In this document: positions 1 through 8,700 of the stretch, piece after piece | Position numbering within the stretch: position 1 is the first letter of the stretch | Layout of the letters: every line of letters starts with the position of its first letter | Assembly: GCA_964477035.1 (NCBI GenBank) | Contig: CAYZCW010000029.1 | Location: 1-8,915 of the forward strand | DNA: 8,915 bases | Direction of reading: 5' to 3' | Source: SLSG01 sp964477035 | Lineage (GTDB): Bacteria > Bacteroidota > Bacteroidia > Bacteroidales > UBA7960 | The notes under the pieces: model-generated | Database searches by the model: none | What the model was told of the DNA's origin: nothing | Seen by the model: the letters and a program-made list of their open reading frames with translations, nothing else | Program-made: the position numbers and the translations under genes

Positions 1-1932
1 ATGAAGACCTTTACAAGTATACTCTTCACGCTCCTTTTCGTCAGCCTGTCCTACGGGCAGGGCCGCAACGAGCGGCTGGGAAACCGGGAGTTTGAAAGCT
101 ACAACTATACCGGGGCCATTGAGCGTTTCGAGCGGATCTCCGACAAATCCCCCGAGGTGATGCGCAAGCTGGCCTTCAGCCACCACTTCATGGGCAACAT
201 CAACCAGGCGGAAAGCTATTATGCCGCCCTGGCCGCCAGTGAAGAGCGCAGCCCGCAGGACGTATGGGACCACGCCCGCGTGCTCATGGAGCTGGAACGC
301 TACGAGCAGGCCAAAGAGCAGCTCGAGCTGTTCTACGAGCTGGCCCCCGATGACCCGAGAACCAGGCGCTTTCAGCAGGCCGGCGACTTTGTCGCTGACA
401 TCCGTGGGATGGACACCTTCATCAAGGTGACCAACCTGGATATGAACAACCTGCACCAGGACTTCGGCATCACCTTCTTCGACGGCAAGGCCGTGTTCGC
501 CTCCAGCCGGCAGACCGTCGAAAGGCCCCGCAACCCCTGGTCCGCCAACCAACTGCCCTTTTTGCTGCCCTTCGAGGCAGAAGTCGCAGGCGACGGCCAG
601 CTGGGAACCCCCAGCCCCTTCATGAGCGACTTCTTCACCGGCAAGTACCACACCGGACCCGTGGCCTTCAGCCCCGGGGGCGACAGGATGGCCGTCACCG
701 TCAACTACGACCCCAAGACCCGGGGCGGGGAGACCCTCAACCTACAGCTGCTGGTCTCCACACTCCAGGACGACGGACAGTGGGGCGAACTCACCCCCGT
801 GCCCTTCAACAACCCCGGCTACTCCGTGGGACAGGCCGCCTTCTCCCCTGACGGACGCACCCTGTTCTTCGTCTCCGACATGCCCGGCGGGCAGGGCGGC
901 ACCGACATCTACCGCGTGGCCATCAGCCCCGACGGCAGCTTCGGCACCCCCGAGAACCTGCGCCAGGTCAACACCCAAGGCAATGAGATGTTCCCCTATA
1001 TGCATCCCGGCGGGCAGTTTTACTTCTCCTCGGATGGGCATCCCGGACTGGGCGGACTGGACATCTTCCGCGCCGACTACAACGACGGCAGGATCTCTGG
1101 CCTGGCCAATATGGGAACCCCCATCAACAGCCCCGCCGATGACTTCGCCATCGTGCTCATGGAAGACGGGCAGACCGGCTACTTCTCCTCCCGCAGAGCG
1201 GCCGGCAGGGGCAGCGACGACATCTACCGCTTCCATTACGACATGCCCGAGCCCCGCCTCGCCCTGAGCAAGTCGCCCGAACCCGCCTTCTTCCGCCTGC
1301 CCGGGGAGGAGATCGCCTACACCATCACCCTCAGAAACACCGGACAGGTGCCCGTGTCAGACATCGTGGTGGAAGACCCCTTAACCGGGCTGAACGCCAC
1401 CATCGCACAGCTTAACCCCGGAGAGTCACGGCAGTTTAACGAGACCTATGTCGTCCAGGATGCCGACATGGAGGCCCTGCAAGTGGTGAACACCGCCACC
1501 GCCAACGGCATGGCCCCCGACGGCAGCCCCGTCTCCGTCACCACTCAGGCCACCATCCCCCTGAGGGAGTTCATCGAGGTCGGCCCCATCTTCTTCGACT
1601 TCGACAAGTCCAACATCCGGCCCGACGCCGCCCTGGAGCTCGACAAGGTCGTGGAACTCATGAACCAGTATCCCAACATGGTCGTGGAAGTGGCTTCCCA
1701 TACCGACTGCCGGGGCACGCATTCCTACAACGATCTGTTGTCTGAGGCCCGCGCACGCGCCACCATCGGATACATCCGGGAGCGCATCAGCGATCCCGAG
1801 CGCATCAGCGGACAGGGCTACGGCAAGACACAACTGACCAACCGCTGCGACTGTGAGGAAGTACCCCCCTGCAACGCCGGCGAACACCAGGCTAACCGCA
1901 GGTCCGAGTTCCGCATCGTCCGGCTCAGGTAA
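1..1932 (+). CDS. OmpA-family outer-membrane protein with TPR, PD40 propeller and DUF11-like domain (PorE-like)
   Basis: The 643-residue protein begins with a signal peptide (residues 1-19, hydrophobic core ILFTLLFVSL, likely cut after SYG). TPR-like helices follow at about 22-125 (YTGAIERFERI; a second helical pair near YEQAKEQLELF). A PD40/WD40-like propeller covers about 137-415, with blades marked by AFSPGGDRMAV, AAFSPDGRTLFFVSD, GGTDIYRV, GGLDIFRADY and GSDDIYRF. A DUF11-like beta domain lies at about 422-520 (ITLRNTGQVPVSDIVVEDP). The C-terminal OmpA peptidoglycan-binding domain (about 528-643) has FFDFDKSNIRP, the HTD Asp (D569), the LSEARA Arg (R584) and a closing NRRSEF, plus the Cys-containing insert common in Bacteroidota OmpA proteins. 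The order TPR-propeller-beta domain-OmpA matches T9SS PorE-type proteins, which are thought to tether outer-membrane components to peptidoglycan; here a DUF11-like domain sits where PorE has a carboxypeptidase-regulatory domain. The ATG at position 1 fits the signal peptide, but upstream sequence is not visible. The exact partner is inferred. It could instead serve a PorP/SprF-linked adhesin locus. Confidence 0.93.
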   Translation: MKTFTSILFTLLFVSLSYGQGRNERLGNREFESYNYTGAIERFERISDKSPEVMRKLAFSHHFMGNINQAESYYAALAASEERSPQDVWDHARVLMELERYEQAKEQLELFYELAPDDPRTRRFQQAGDFVADIRGMDTFIKVTNLDMNNLHQDFGITFFDGKAVFASSRQTVERPRNPWSANQLPFLLPFEAEVAGDGQLGTPSPFMSDFFTGKYHTGPVAFSPGGDRMAVTVNYDPKTRGGETLNLQLLVSTLQDDGQWGELTPVPFNNPGYSVGQAAFSPDGRTLFFVSDMPGGQGGTDIYRVAISPDGSFGTPENLRQVNTQGNEMFPYMHPGGQFYFSSDGHPGLGGLDIFRADYNDGRISGLANMGTPINSPADDFAIVLMEDGQTGYFSSRRAAGRGSDDIYRFHYDMPEPRLALSKSPEPAFFRLPGEEIAYTITLRNTGQVPVSDIVVEDPLTGLNATIAQLNPGESRQFNETYVVQDADMEALQVVNTATANGMAPDGSPVSVTTQATIPLREFIEVGPIFFDFDKSNIRPDAALELDKVVELMNQYPNMVVEVASHTDCRGTHSYNDLLSEARARATIGYIRERISDPERISGQGYGKTQLTNRCDCEEVPPCNAGEHQANRRSEFRIVRLR

Positions 1933-1960
1933 AGGCATACGGGCCTTTGGGCGGGGCCGC

Positions 1961-2060
1961 NNNNNNNNNNNNNNNNNNNNNNNNNNNNNNNNNNNNNNNN
2001 NNNNNNNNNNNNNNNNNNNNNNNNNNNNNNNNNNNNNNNNNNNNNNNNNNNNNNNNNNNN
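1961..2060. other. Assembly gap, 100 N
   Basis: Exactly 100 undetermined bases. A round 100 is the usual placeholder for a scaffold gap of unknown size, so the true distance between the two genes is not known and a small gene could be hidden here. The left flank (GGGCCTTTGGGCGGGGCC) is GC-rich with GGCC arms able to pair, which may be why assembly broke. Confidence 0.97.
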
Positions 2061-2100
2061 ACCGGGCACTTGAGCAGCCCCGGTAATCAGCCCAAGTCAG

Positions 2101-2136
2101 AAACCGCCTTCCACCAAGGGAGGCGGTTTTATTTTG
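2101..2136 (+). terminator. Rho-independent terminator
   Basis: A 12-bp stem (AAACCGCCTTCC at 2101-2112 with GGGAGGCGGTTT at 2118-2129, one G-U pair) closes a 5-nt loop ACCAA and is followed by a T-rich tail TATTTTG. It most likely ends the transcript of the OmpA-family gene, or of any gene hidden in the assembly gap, and isolates the downstream giant gene. Confidence 0.85.
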
Positions 2137-2253
2137 TCAGGTTTTGTCCCTTTCTGCTCCGGCCCCACCGGCCCGTGCCGCCCCTCTGGCAGGGGTCAGA
2201 TCACGATGCCGGCACCCGGGCTGCGGACCCATCCGACGATAAAAAATCTAAAG

Positions 2254-2285
2254 AAAAAAAACACGGTGCCGGCCCGGGTTTTTTT
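2254..2285. terminator. Imperfect hairpin flanked by A8 and T7, possible bidirectional terminator
   Basis: An A tract (2254-2261) and a T7 tract (2279-2285) flank CACGG-TGCCGGC-CCGGG. Pairing gives seven A-T pairs, C2262-G2278, one A-G mismatch, then C-G, G-C, G-C around a 7-nt loop. The symmetry would give a U-tail in either direction. The mismatch and short GC core make it weaker than the stem at 2101, so it may be only a back-up terminator. Confidence 0.4.
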
Positions 2286-2355
2286 GAAACATCCCCTCCC
2301 CTTTTTCGTACAACAAACAAGAGAATGACGCCGATCAACATTAATTTTTCAATCA

Positions 2356-2373
2356 AGGGGTAAATTATCCCCT
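2356..2373. promoter_or_regulatory. AGGGG-N8-CCCCT dyad, possible operator
   Basis: Perfect 5-bp inverted arms AGGGG (2356-2360) and CCCCT (2369-2373) surround an AT-only 8-bp centre, TAAATTAT. It stands in the AT-rich leader about 150 bp before the giant gene. The geometry would suit a dimeric regulator, but the arms are short, no known operator is recognised and chance is quite possible. Confidence 0.2.
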
Positions 2374-2491
2374 CCATTTCCCAAAGGCTAAGAAATAATT
2401 CCTTACCTTTAAAATGACGAAAGCTGCGAAAATAAAGGGAAAGAAATCATCAGACACGTAGAATATTTCTGGAAATTTAAGTATAAATACG

Positions 2492-2499
2492 TACCTTTC
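2492..2499 (+). promoter_or_regulatory. Possible Bacteroidota -7 element (TACCTTTC)
   Basis: TACCTTTC matches the Bacteroidota -7 consensus TAnnTTTG at all but the last fixed base, in an AT-rich stretch 25 bp before the ATG at 2525. Transcription would start near 2505. No clear -33 TTG is seen about 20 bp upstream, which lowers confidence. A similar TACCTTTA lies at 2404-2411 and could be an alternative. Confidence 0.35.
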
Positions 2500-2513
2500 G
2501 CAGGATTGAGTCT

Positions 2514-2517
2514 AGGG
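2514..2517 (+). promoter_or_regulatory. Weak ribosome binding site supporting the start at 2525
   Basis: AGGG lies 7 nt before the ATG at 2525 and directly follows the in-frame TAG at 2513-2515, so 2525 is the first usable start. A GGAGGG at 2574-2579 lies 17 nt before the alternative ATG at 2597, rather far for a normal Shine-Dalgarno. Bacteroidota often rely little on such sites, so this only mildly favours 2525. Confidence 0.35.
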
Positions 2518-2524
2518 CAAAAAA

Positions 2525-2704
2525 ATGGACACGTCACGTTGCCGGTTTCGATCAGAACCGGTGGGTGTGGTCCGGAGGGCAAACCAAAGCAACTGCATGG
2601 ACAGGACCTGTACACAAAGGCGACCATCCTTCTGCATCTCCCCGGCCCTGCTGGTTTTTCTGGCGGGGGTCCTTGCCTTTTTGTGTTCGTCGGACGGGCA
2701 TGCG
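2525..2704 (+). other. Sec signal peptide of the giant protein
   Basis: Arg-rich n-region (QRRPSF), hydrophobic stretch ISPALLVFLAGVLAFLC (residues 38-54) and a likely signal peptidase I site GHA|ATP after residue 60. Counted from the alternative Met at 2597 the peptide is 36 residues. A Cys at position 54 precedes the cleavage region, but the context is not a clean lipobox (LAFLCSS), so a lipoprotein is less likely. Confidence 0.7.
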
Positions 2705-5700
2705 GCCACTCCGGCGGTTTCTGACTGTCTTTCAACCCCTTCTTTCCTTGCATCCCACTTCGACAGGCCGGATCCCCTGAGCCTGGACACCCACTTCCCG
2801 GCCGCCATCCTGGCCGCGGATTATTCGGATATATTATTGGATCGCGGCGGCCGGATCCCACGCGATTCGGGAGTCCTGGTCACCCCACTCGGTCACGACG
2901 GCAGGCTCCCGCTGCGTCCGCCCGGGGAACGACCGCCTGAAGCCGGTTACGGCGTAGCCCTTCAGGCCGGAAACACCACGCCAGCCCTGCTGCCGGAAGG
3001 CACAGAAAGGACCCTCAGAGGTCCTTTTGGTGGTTTAAATGGGGGGTATACAGCATCCGCCGGGACGGGCCGTGTGTCAGGACATGGGAACACTGGTTTT
3101 GAGGAGGTTACAAGGGCCTACACAGGGGAGTTTGAGGGGCACCGTGAGGCAGGGGGGGAAACGGGCGCCGGGGAGGGCGGTTTCGCGGCGGTTGCGGGGG
3201 TGTTTTCCGGGGCATCGTCGGATGGGACCGAAGCCTTTGACGCGGAGATGCTGCTGGCCTGCAACGCGGTGCTGGACCCGGTCGCGGACGTGACCGCCTG
3301 TCACGGGGAGGTGGTGACGGTCACGTTTTCGGGGACATTCGATTTTGTCAGCTGGGTCAATAACAATCCGGATGCCACGCTGGGAGCCATGGGCGTGGGT
3401 ACGATATCCTTCACGGCTGCCAATACAGGGACAACGCCCATCACATACCAAATCACGGCAACGCCCACCGGCGACGACTTGGGGGTTCCCTGTGACGGGG
3501 CGCCACGGGTTTTCACCATTACGGTGAATCCCCAACCCACCGTGAATCCAGTCGCCGGCCAGACTCTGTGCGCCGGGGCAGCCACCACGGCCGTCACTTT
3601 CACCGGTAGTGTGGCCGGCACCACCTTCAACTGGACCAACGACAACACATCCATCGGGCTGGCGGCAAGCGGGTCGGGGGATATCGGTGCCTTCACGGTA
3701 ACGAACACCACCAACGCCCCCATCAGCGCGACCATCACGGTGACGCCCACGGCCAACGGATGCACCGGGCCGGACGAAACGTTCACCATTACCGTGAATC
3801 CGGTACCGACCGTATCGGCCGCTCCCTTGTCCCAGACCATCTGTCCCGACGGGACCATGGCACCGGTTGCGATCACCAATCCCAATGCCGTGGCCGGGAC
3901 CACCTTCTCCTGGACCCGGGACAACACAGGGGTACTGACCGGCATGGCAGGCAGCGGAAGTGGCGAAACCATTTCCGGCACCTTGTCGAGCAGCGATCCC
4001 GGAACCATGCATACCACCACCTTCAGCATCATTGCCGAAGCCGCTGGCTGTTCCTCCAACCCATTCCAAGTGGAGGTCACAGTCGGGGATACGACCCCGC
4101 CGGCTTTTACCTGCCCGCCGGACCAGAACGTGAACCTCACCGCCGACTGCGAGCTGATCGTCCCCGACCTGATCGGAACGCTTTCCGGCACGGACAACTG
4201 CGGCACCGTCACCTTCACCCAGGACCCGGCGGCAGGAACCGCGCTCCCTTCGGGGCACAACACCACCCATACGGTGACCATCACCGCCGATGACGGAAAC
4301 GGCAACACCACGGTTTGCACCGTGACCCTGACCGGGATCGATGTAACGCCTCCGGCTTTTACCTGCCCGCCGGACCAGGACGTGAACCTCAACGCCTCCT
4401 GTGAGCTGGTAGTGCCCAACCTGATCGGGACCCTTACCGGAGCGGACAACTGCGGCACCGTCACCTTCACCCAGGACCCGGTGGCCGGAACCGCGCTTCC
4501 CTCGGGCCACAACATGACCCACGCGGTGACCATTACCGCCGATGACGGAAACGGAAACACCACGGTTTGCACCGTGACCCTGACCGGGATCGATACCATC
4601 CCGCCGTCCTTTGCCTGCCCGTCCGACCAGGACGTGAACCTCAACGCCTCCTGTGAGCTGGTAGTGCCCAACCTGATCGGGACCCTTACCGGAACGGACA
4701 ACTGCGGCACCGTCACCTTCACCCAGGATCCGGCGGCAGGAAACGCGCTTCCCTCGGGCCACAACATGACCCATACGGTGACCATCACTGCTGATGACGG
4801 AAACGGAAACACCACGGACTGCACCGTGACCCTGACCGGGATCGATGTCACGCCTCCGGCTTTTACCTGCCCGCCGGACCAGGATGTGAACCTCACCGCC
4901 GACTGCGAGCTCATCGTGCCCAACCTGATCGGAACGCTTACCGGAACAGATAACTGCGGCAGCGTCACCTTTACCCAGAATCCGGCGGCAGGAACCGCGC
5001 TTGCCTCGGGCCACAACATGACCCACGCGGTGACCATCACCGCCGAGGATGAGAACGGGAACACCACGGACTGCATTGTGACCCTGACCGGGATCGATGT
5101 CACGCCTCCGACGGCAGACCCACTGCCCGATCTCGGACCCTTCCACTGCTATGACGACCGCCCGGCGCCGGATCCCGGTTCTGTAACGGCAACGGACAAT
5201 TGCCTGAATGTGACCGTTACCTTTGTCAGCGATGGCCCTGAGCAGGCCAGCTGTGATTACCACATCACACGGACCTATCAGGTTACAGACGATGCCGGAA
5301 ACACAATCACCGTCACACAGCAAATCCGGATCCGTGACACCCAGGGACCAACCGCCGATCCCCTTCCGGACCTGGGACCGTTTGAGTGCTATTCCGACAT
5401 TCCTGCCCCGGACACCGGTGTGTTGCAAAACGTCACTGACGAATGTGGTGGTCCCGTGACAAGAACCCACATCAGCGACAGCGGATCCGGCGGTTGCACC
5501 GCCACCATTGTACGCACCTACCGGATCACCGATCAGTGCGGAAACTTCACGAACATTACGCAAAACATCTATCTGGAGGACACCACCCCTCCCACCGCCG
5601 ACCCGCTCCCCCCCCTGGGTCCGTATGCCTGTGCCTCACAAGTCCCGGCAGCCAACACCAATGTGCTTCAGAACGTAAGCGATAACTGCGGCGGCATCGT

Positions 5701-8700
5701 AACCCGGTCGCATGTGGGCGACACCTCCGCCCCGGATTGTTCGGGAACCATTACCCGTACCTACCGCATTACGGACGCCTGCGGAAATTTCGCAGACATT
5801 GAGCAAACGATCACCATCAACGACAACGTCGCCCCAACGCTTTCAGGCGTGCCGGCAAATGTCACCGTGGGTTGTGCAAGCATTCCGGGTGTGGCTTCTG
5901 TCACGGCATCCGACAATTGTGACCCCTCTCCCACGCTCACCTTCACGGAAACATCCACCCAGACAAGCGACGGCTCCTGCAGCGATTTCTCCTATACCAT
6001 CACCCGGGTGTGGGTCGCGGAAGATCGCTGCGGCAACACCACGACAGCCACGCAGGTCATCACGGTCCAGGACAATACCGCGCCGACCTTTACCTCCTTC
6101 CCTGCATCGGTCACCATTGAATGCGACGAAAGCGACGATCCGGCGAACACCGGCACACCGGTTGTTTCGGATAATTGCGACCCGGCCCCGGCATTGACCT
6201 ATTCGGATGTGATCACCCCCGGGTTGTGCCCGTCAGAATATACCATCACCCGGACATGGACGGTGACGGACGCCTGCGGAAACAGCAATACGCGCAACCA
6301 AACCATTTTTGTGGAAGACAATACCCCCCCGGAAGTCATCTACGACGTAGAGCTGACCGTTGCCTGCCCGGACGACATTCCCGTCCCGGACACAACGAGC
6401 GTTACAGCCACCGACGCCTGCGGCGGAATGGTCACCGTGACCCATGTCAGCGACCAGTACACCGGCCTGGAAGACGTGGGCGGATTCTGCCCCACCTCCG
6501 TGATCCGCACCTACCGGGCAACGGATGCCTGCGGCAACTCGGTCGAATTCGTTCAGACCATATACATCGAAGAGACCTGCGGGTGTGAGCAGTGCCAGTC
6601 GAGCGTACCCCATTTGCTCATTGACCTGTCTTACAGCCCGGATGCATCCACCACCATAACGGACGATATCCGGAACGGCTTGTGTTGCGACGCCAGATCT
6701 CCGTGGAGGTGCCTTTCGTTTAACCTGCTGATCCATCCAGACGCTGCCTTCCTCGAAATTTATATTGAATCGGGGGCGGCCCCCCCTTCGATGGAGTGGC
6801 AGCATGACTGCGAGCCCCTGGAGCTTATCCGGATAGGCAACGAAGTGGGTTTATGCATGCCGGTGGAACCCTTCAAGCTGTTTACCTTCTGTAAGCCAGG
6901 TGGCAATACCAACACCTGGAGAATCCGTACCATCCCGGGTGTGGTCGGGTCGGACGGCCTTTCCACCCGCGTGGAATGCGAGGAAGAACTTTCTGTCACG
7001 GGTGCCCAGCCCGGCACCATCAGCTGGACGAGCATCTCTCCCGGGACTGAGGGGCAATACGACCATTACCTCTCCTGCACGGATTGTGAAAACCCGATCT
7101 TCACCCCCGATGATCAATCTCCTGCAGTGATCCAATACCAGGTTTGCGGCCAGACATCCGGTTCCGTGATATGCGGGGAAGGCGGCAAATTCGATTGCGA
7201 CACCATCGAAGTCCGGGTATTCCCCGAGATCGAGATCTTCATCGAAGGAGACACCGAGTTCTGCGAGGACTCCCCCGAAACGCTGACCGCTTCCATAACC
7301 CCCTCCGGAAGTTATACCATTGAATGGTTCGACGGCCCCGGGGGCACAGGAAATCTGGTCGCCACAGGCACTTCCTACACCCCGGCACTGCCCGCAGGCA
7401 CCTACACCTACTCCATCATCGCCACGGAGGTCGATGCGACCCTGGGATGTGAAACAGACGTTGAAGATTTTGAATTCACCATCTTTCCCATGCCGGTATT
7501 CGACCTGGGCCCGGACGTGGTTTCCTGCTTTGACGATCCGATCTCATTTGACCTGCCCGAGGAATACACCTATGAATGGGTTCCCGCAACCGGTGTCGTC
7601 CAGGATCCGGTAAACCCCCATCAATACACCGTCACCCCATCCCTGGGAACCACCACCTATACCGTCAATGCCACTTCCGTTGACGGCTGCGTTTCCACCG
7701 AAACCTGGACGGTCGAGGTGCAGGACTGCGTGGTCTGCCCCCCGGTCCAGTACGTCTGTCCTGACGAGGACTTCCTGCTGACTTCCGTTTCAGACTTCCT
7801 CGCCATCGGCGGGGAGGTGACCTTTCCCTGTGCGGTCGACGATGCAAACATCCAACTCATTTCCTCAGTGTCGGATGGTGAATCATGCCCCGAAACCATC
7901 ATCCAGACCTACGAGATCTGGGACGCCTGCGGCAACCGGGTCACTTGTGAGATCTACGTTATCCGTGATGACCTGGAAGCCCCTGTTCTGCCTTGCCCGG
8001 CCGGGATGACCCTTGAAGCCTGCTCGGTGGATGAGCTGGCCACCCTGACCCCCTTCCCGCTTTCCACCACGGAAACGGCCATCACCCTGGCCGAACTGCA
8101 GGCCGCCGGGGGCGATGCATCGGACAACTGCGAAATTGTCAGCATTACCTACCGTGATGTTGTCTCCGGCAGCTGTCCCACGAACGTTCAGCGAATATTC
8201 ACCGTAACCGACATTTGCGGCAACACCACCCAGTGCAGCCAGGTGATCGAGATCAACGACACCACCGATCCCATCATCACCGCCCCGCCCGACACCACCT
8301 ACAACGCCTGTTCCATCGATGACCTTCCCAGCCTCGGCCTCCCCCCCTACTCCGGGGTCTTTGTCTTCATCACCTTTGCCGAGTACCTCGCTATGGGCGG
8401 CACCGTCGACGACAACTGCGAACCCGCCGACATCGCCTACATCGACAGCTACAGCGGCGAATGCCCCACCATCCTGCTGCGCACCTTCCGCGTGATCGAC
8501 GACTGCGGCAACTATTCGGATGTGGTGCAGACGATCACCATCGACGATACGGAACCGCCGGCAGTTACAGCGCCCGATGACCTGGCCTTCGAAGGGTGCA
8601 GCACGGATGAAATCCTGTCGGGCGCCCATTCCGACCTGGCATACAGCGAGACCGTAGTGACCATCTCCCTGGCAGAGTTTGAAGCCGAGGGAGGAGCGGC

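Larger units (their letters stand above)
2137..2524. other. Intergenic region without a gene, turning AT-rich
   Basis: I see no credible gene in these 388 bases. The first part (to about 2225) is GC-rich and featureless apart from a short CCCCT/AGGGG hairpin at 2181-2195. From about 2225 to 2520 the sequence becomes clearly AT-rich, unlike the GC-rich genes on both sides, as expected for a promoter region. It holds a second terminator-like hairpin, an AGGGG-N8-CCCCT dyad and two TACCTTT motifs (2405-2410 and 2492-2498). Short frames here, such as a 15-codon lysine-rich frame at 2414-2461, have no supporting signal. Confidence 0.7.

Noticed and set aside
2181..2195. Short CCCCT/AGGGG hairpin in the intergenic region
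   Set aside because: Only a 5-bp stem with no T-tract; expected by chance in GC-rich DNA.
1947..2363. A plus-strand frame running through the N gap to 2363
   Set aside because: Its first part is undetermined sequence and the rest passes through two terminator-like hairpins into AT-rich intergenic DNA; the readable residues have no gene-like character.
2414..2461. A 15-codon lysine-rich small frame (MTKAAKIKGKKSSDT)
   Set aside because: No ribosome binding site or conservation evidence; the AT-rich leader explains the Lys codons. The TACCTTT motif before it is too close to serve as its promoter.
2409..2861. A 150-codon minus-strand frame opposite the start of the giant gene
   Set aside because: It covers the promoter region and signal peptide of the plus-strand gene, and its product shows no domain or plausible composition.
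4088..5095. CRISPR array or mobile element as the source of the repeats
   Set aside because: Repeats are 252 bp, contiguous without spacers, and keep an open HYR-coding frame; no terminal inverted repeats or transposase are present.
3301..5103. A 600-codon open frame on the minus strand in another frame
   Set aside because: Also a shadow of the tandem repeats, overlapping the 828-codon frame; the low stop frequency comes from high GC and repetition. The product is a Val/Ser/Pro-rich sequence with no family features.
3077..5563. An 828-codon open frame on the minus strand
   Set aside because: It lies antisense to the PKD-like and HYR units, and its apparent repeats (such as GHRMGHVVARGKR) are reverse readings of the 252-bp period. 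No signal peptide, promoter or known domain supports it, while the plus strand gives clear HYR domains.
7883..8629. A 248-codon minus-strand frame
   Set aside because: Antisense to the C-terminal HYR-like repeats with Gly/Val/Asp-rich shadow composition; the plus frame is clearly coding.
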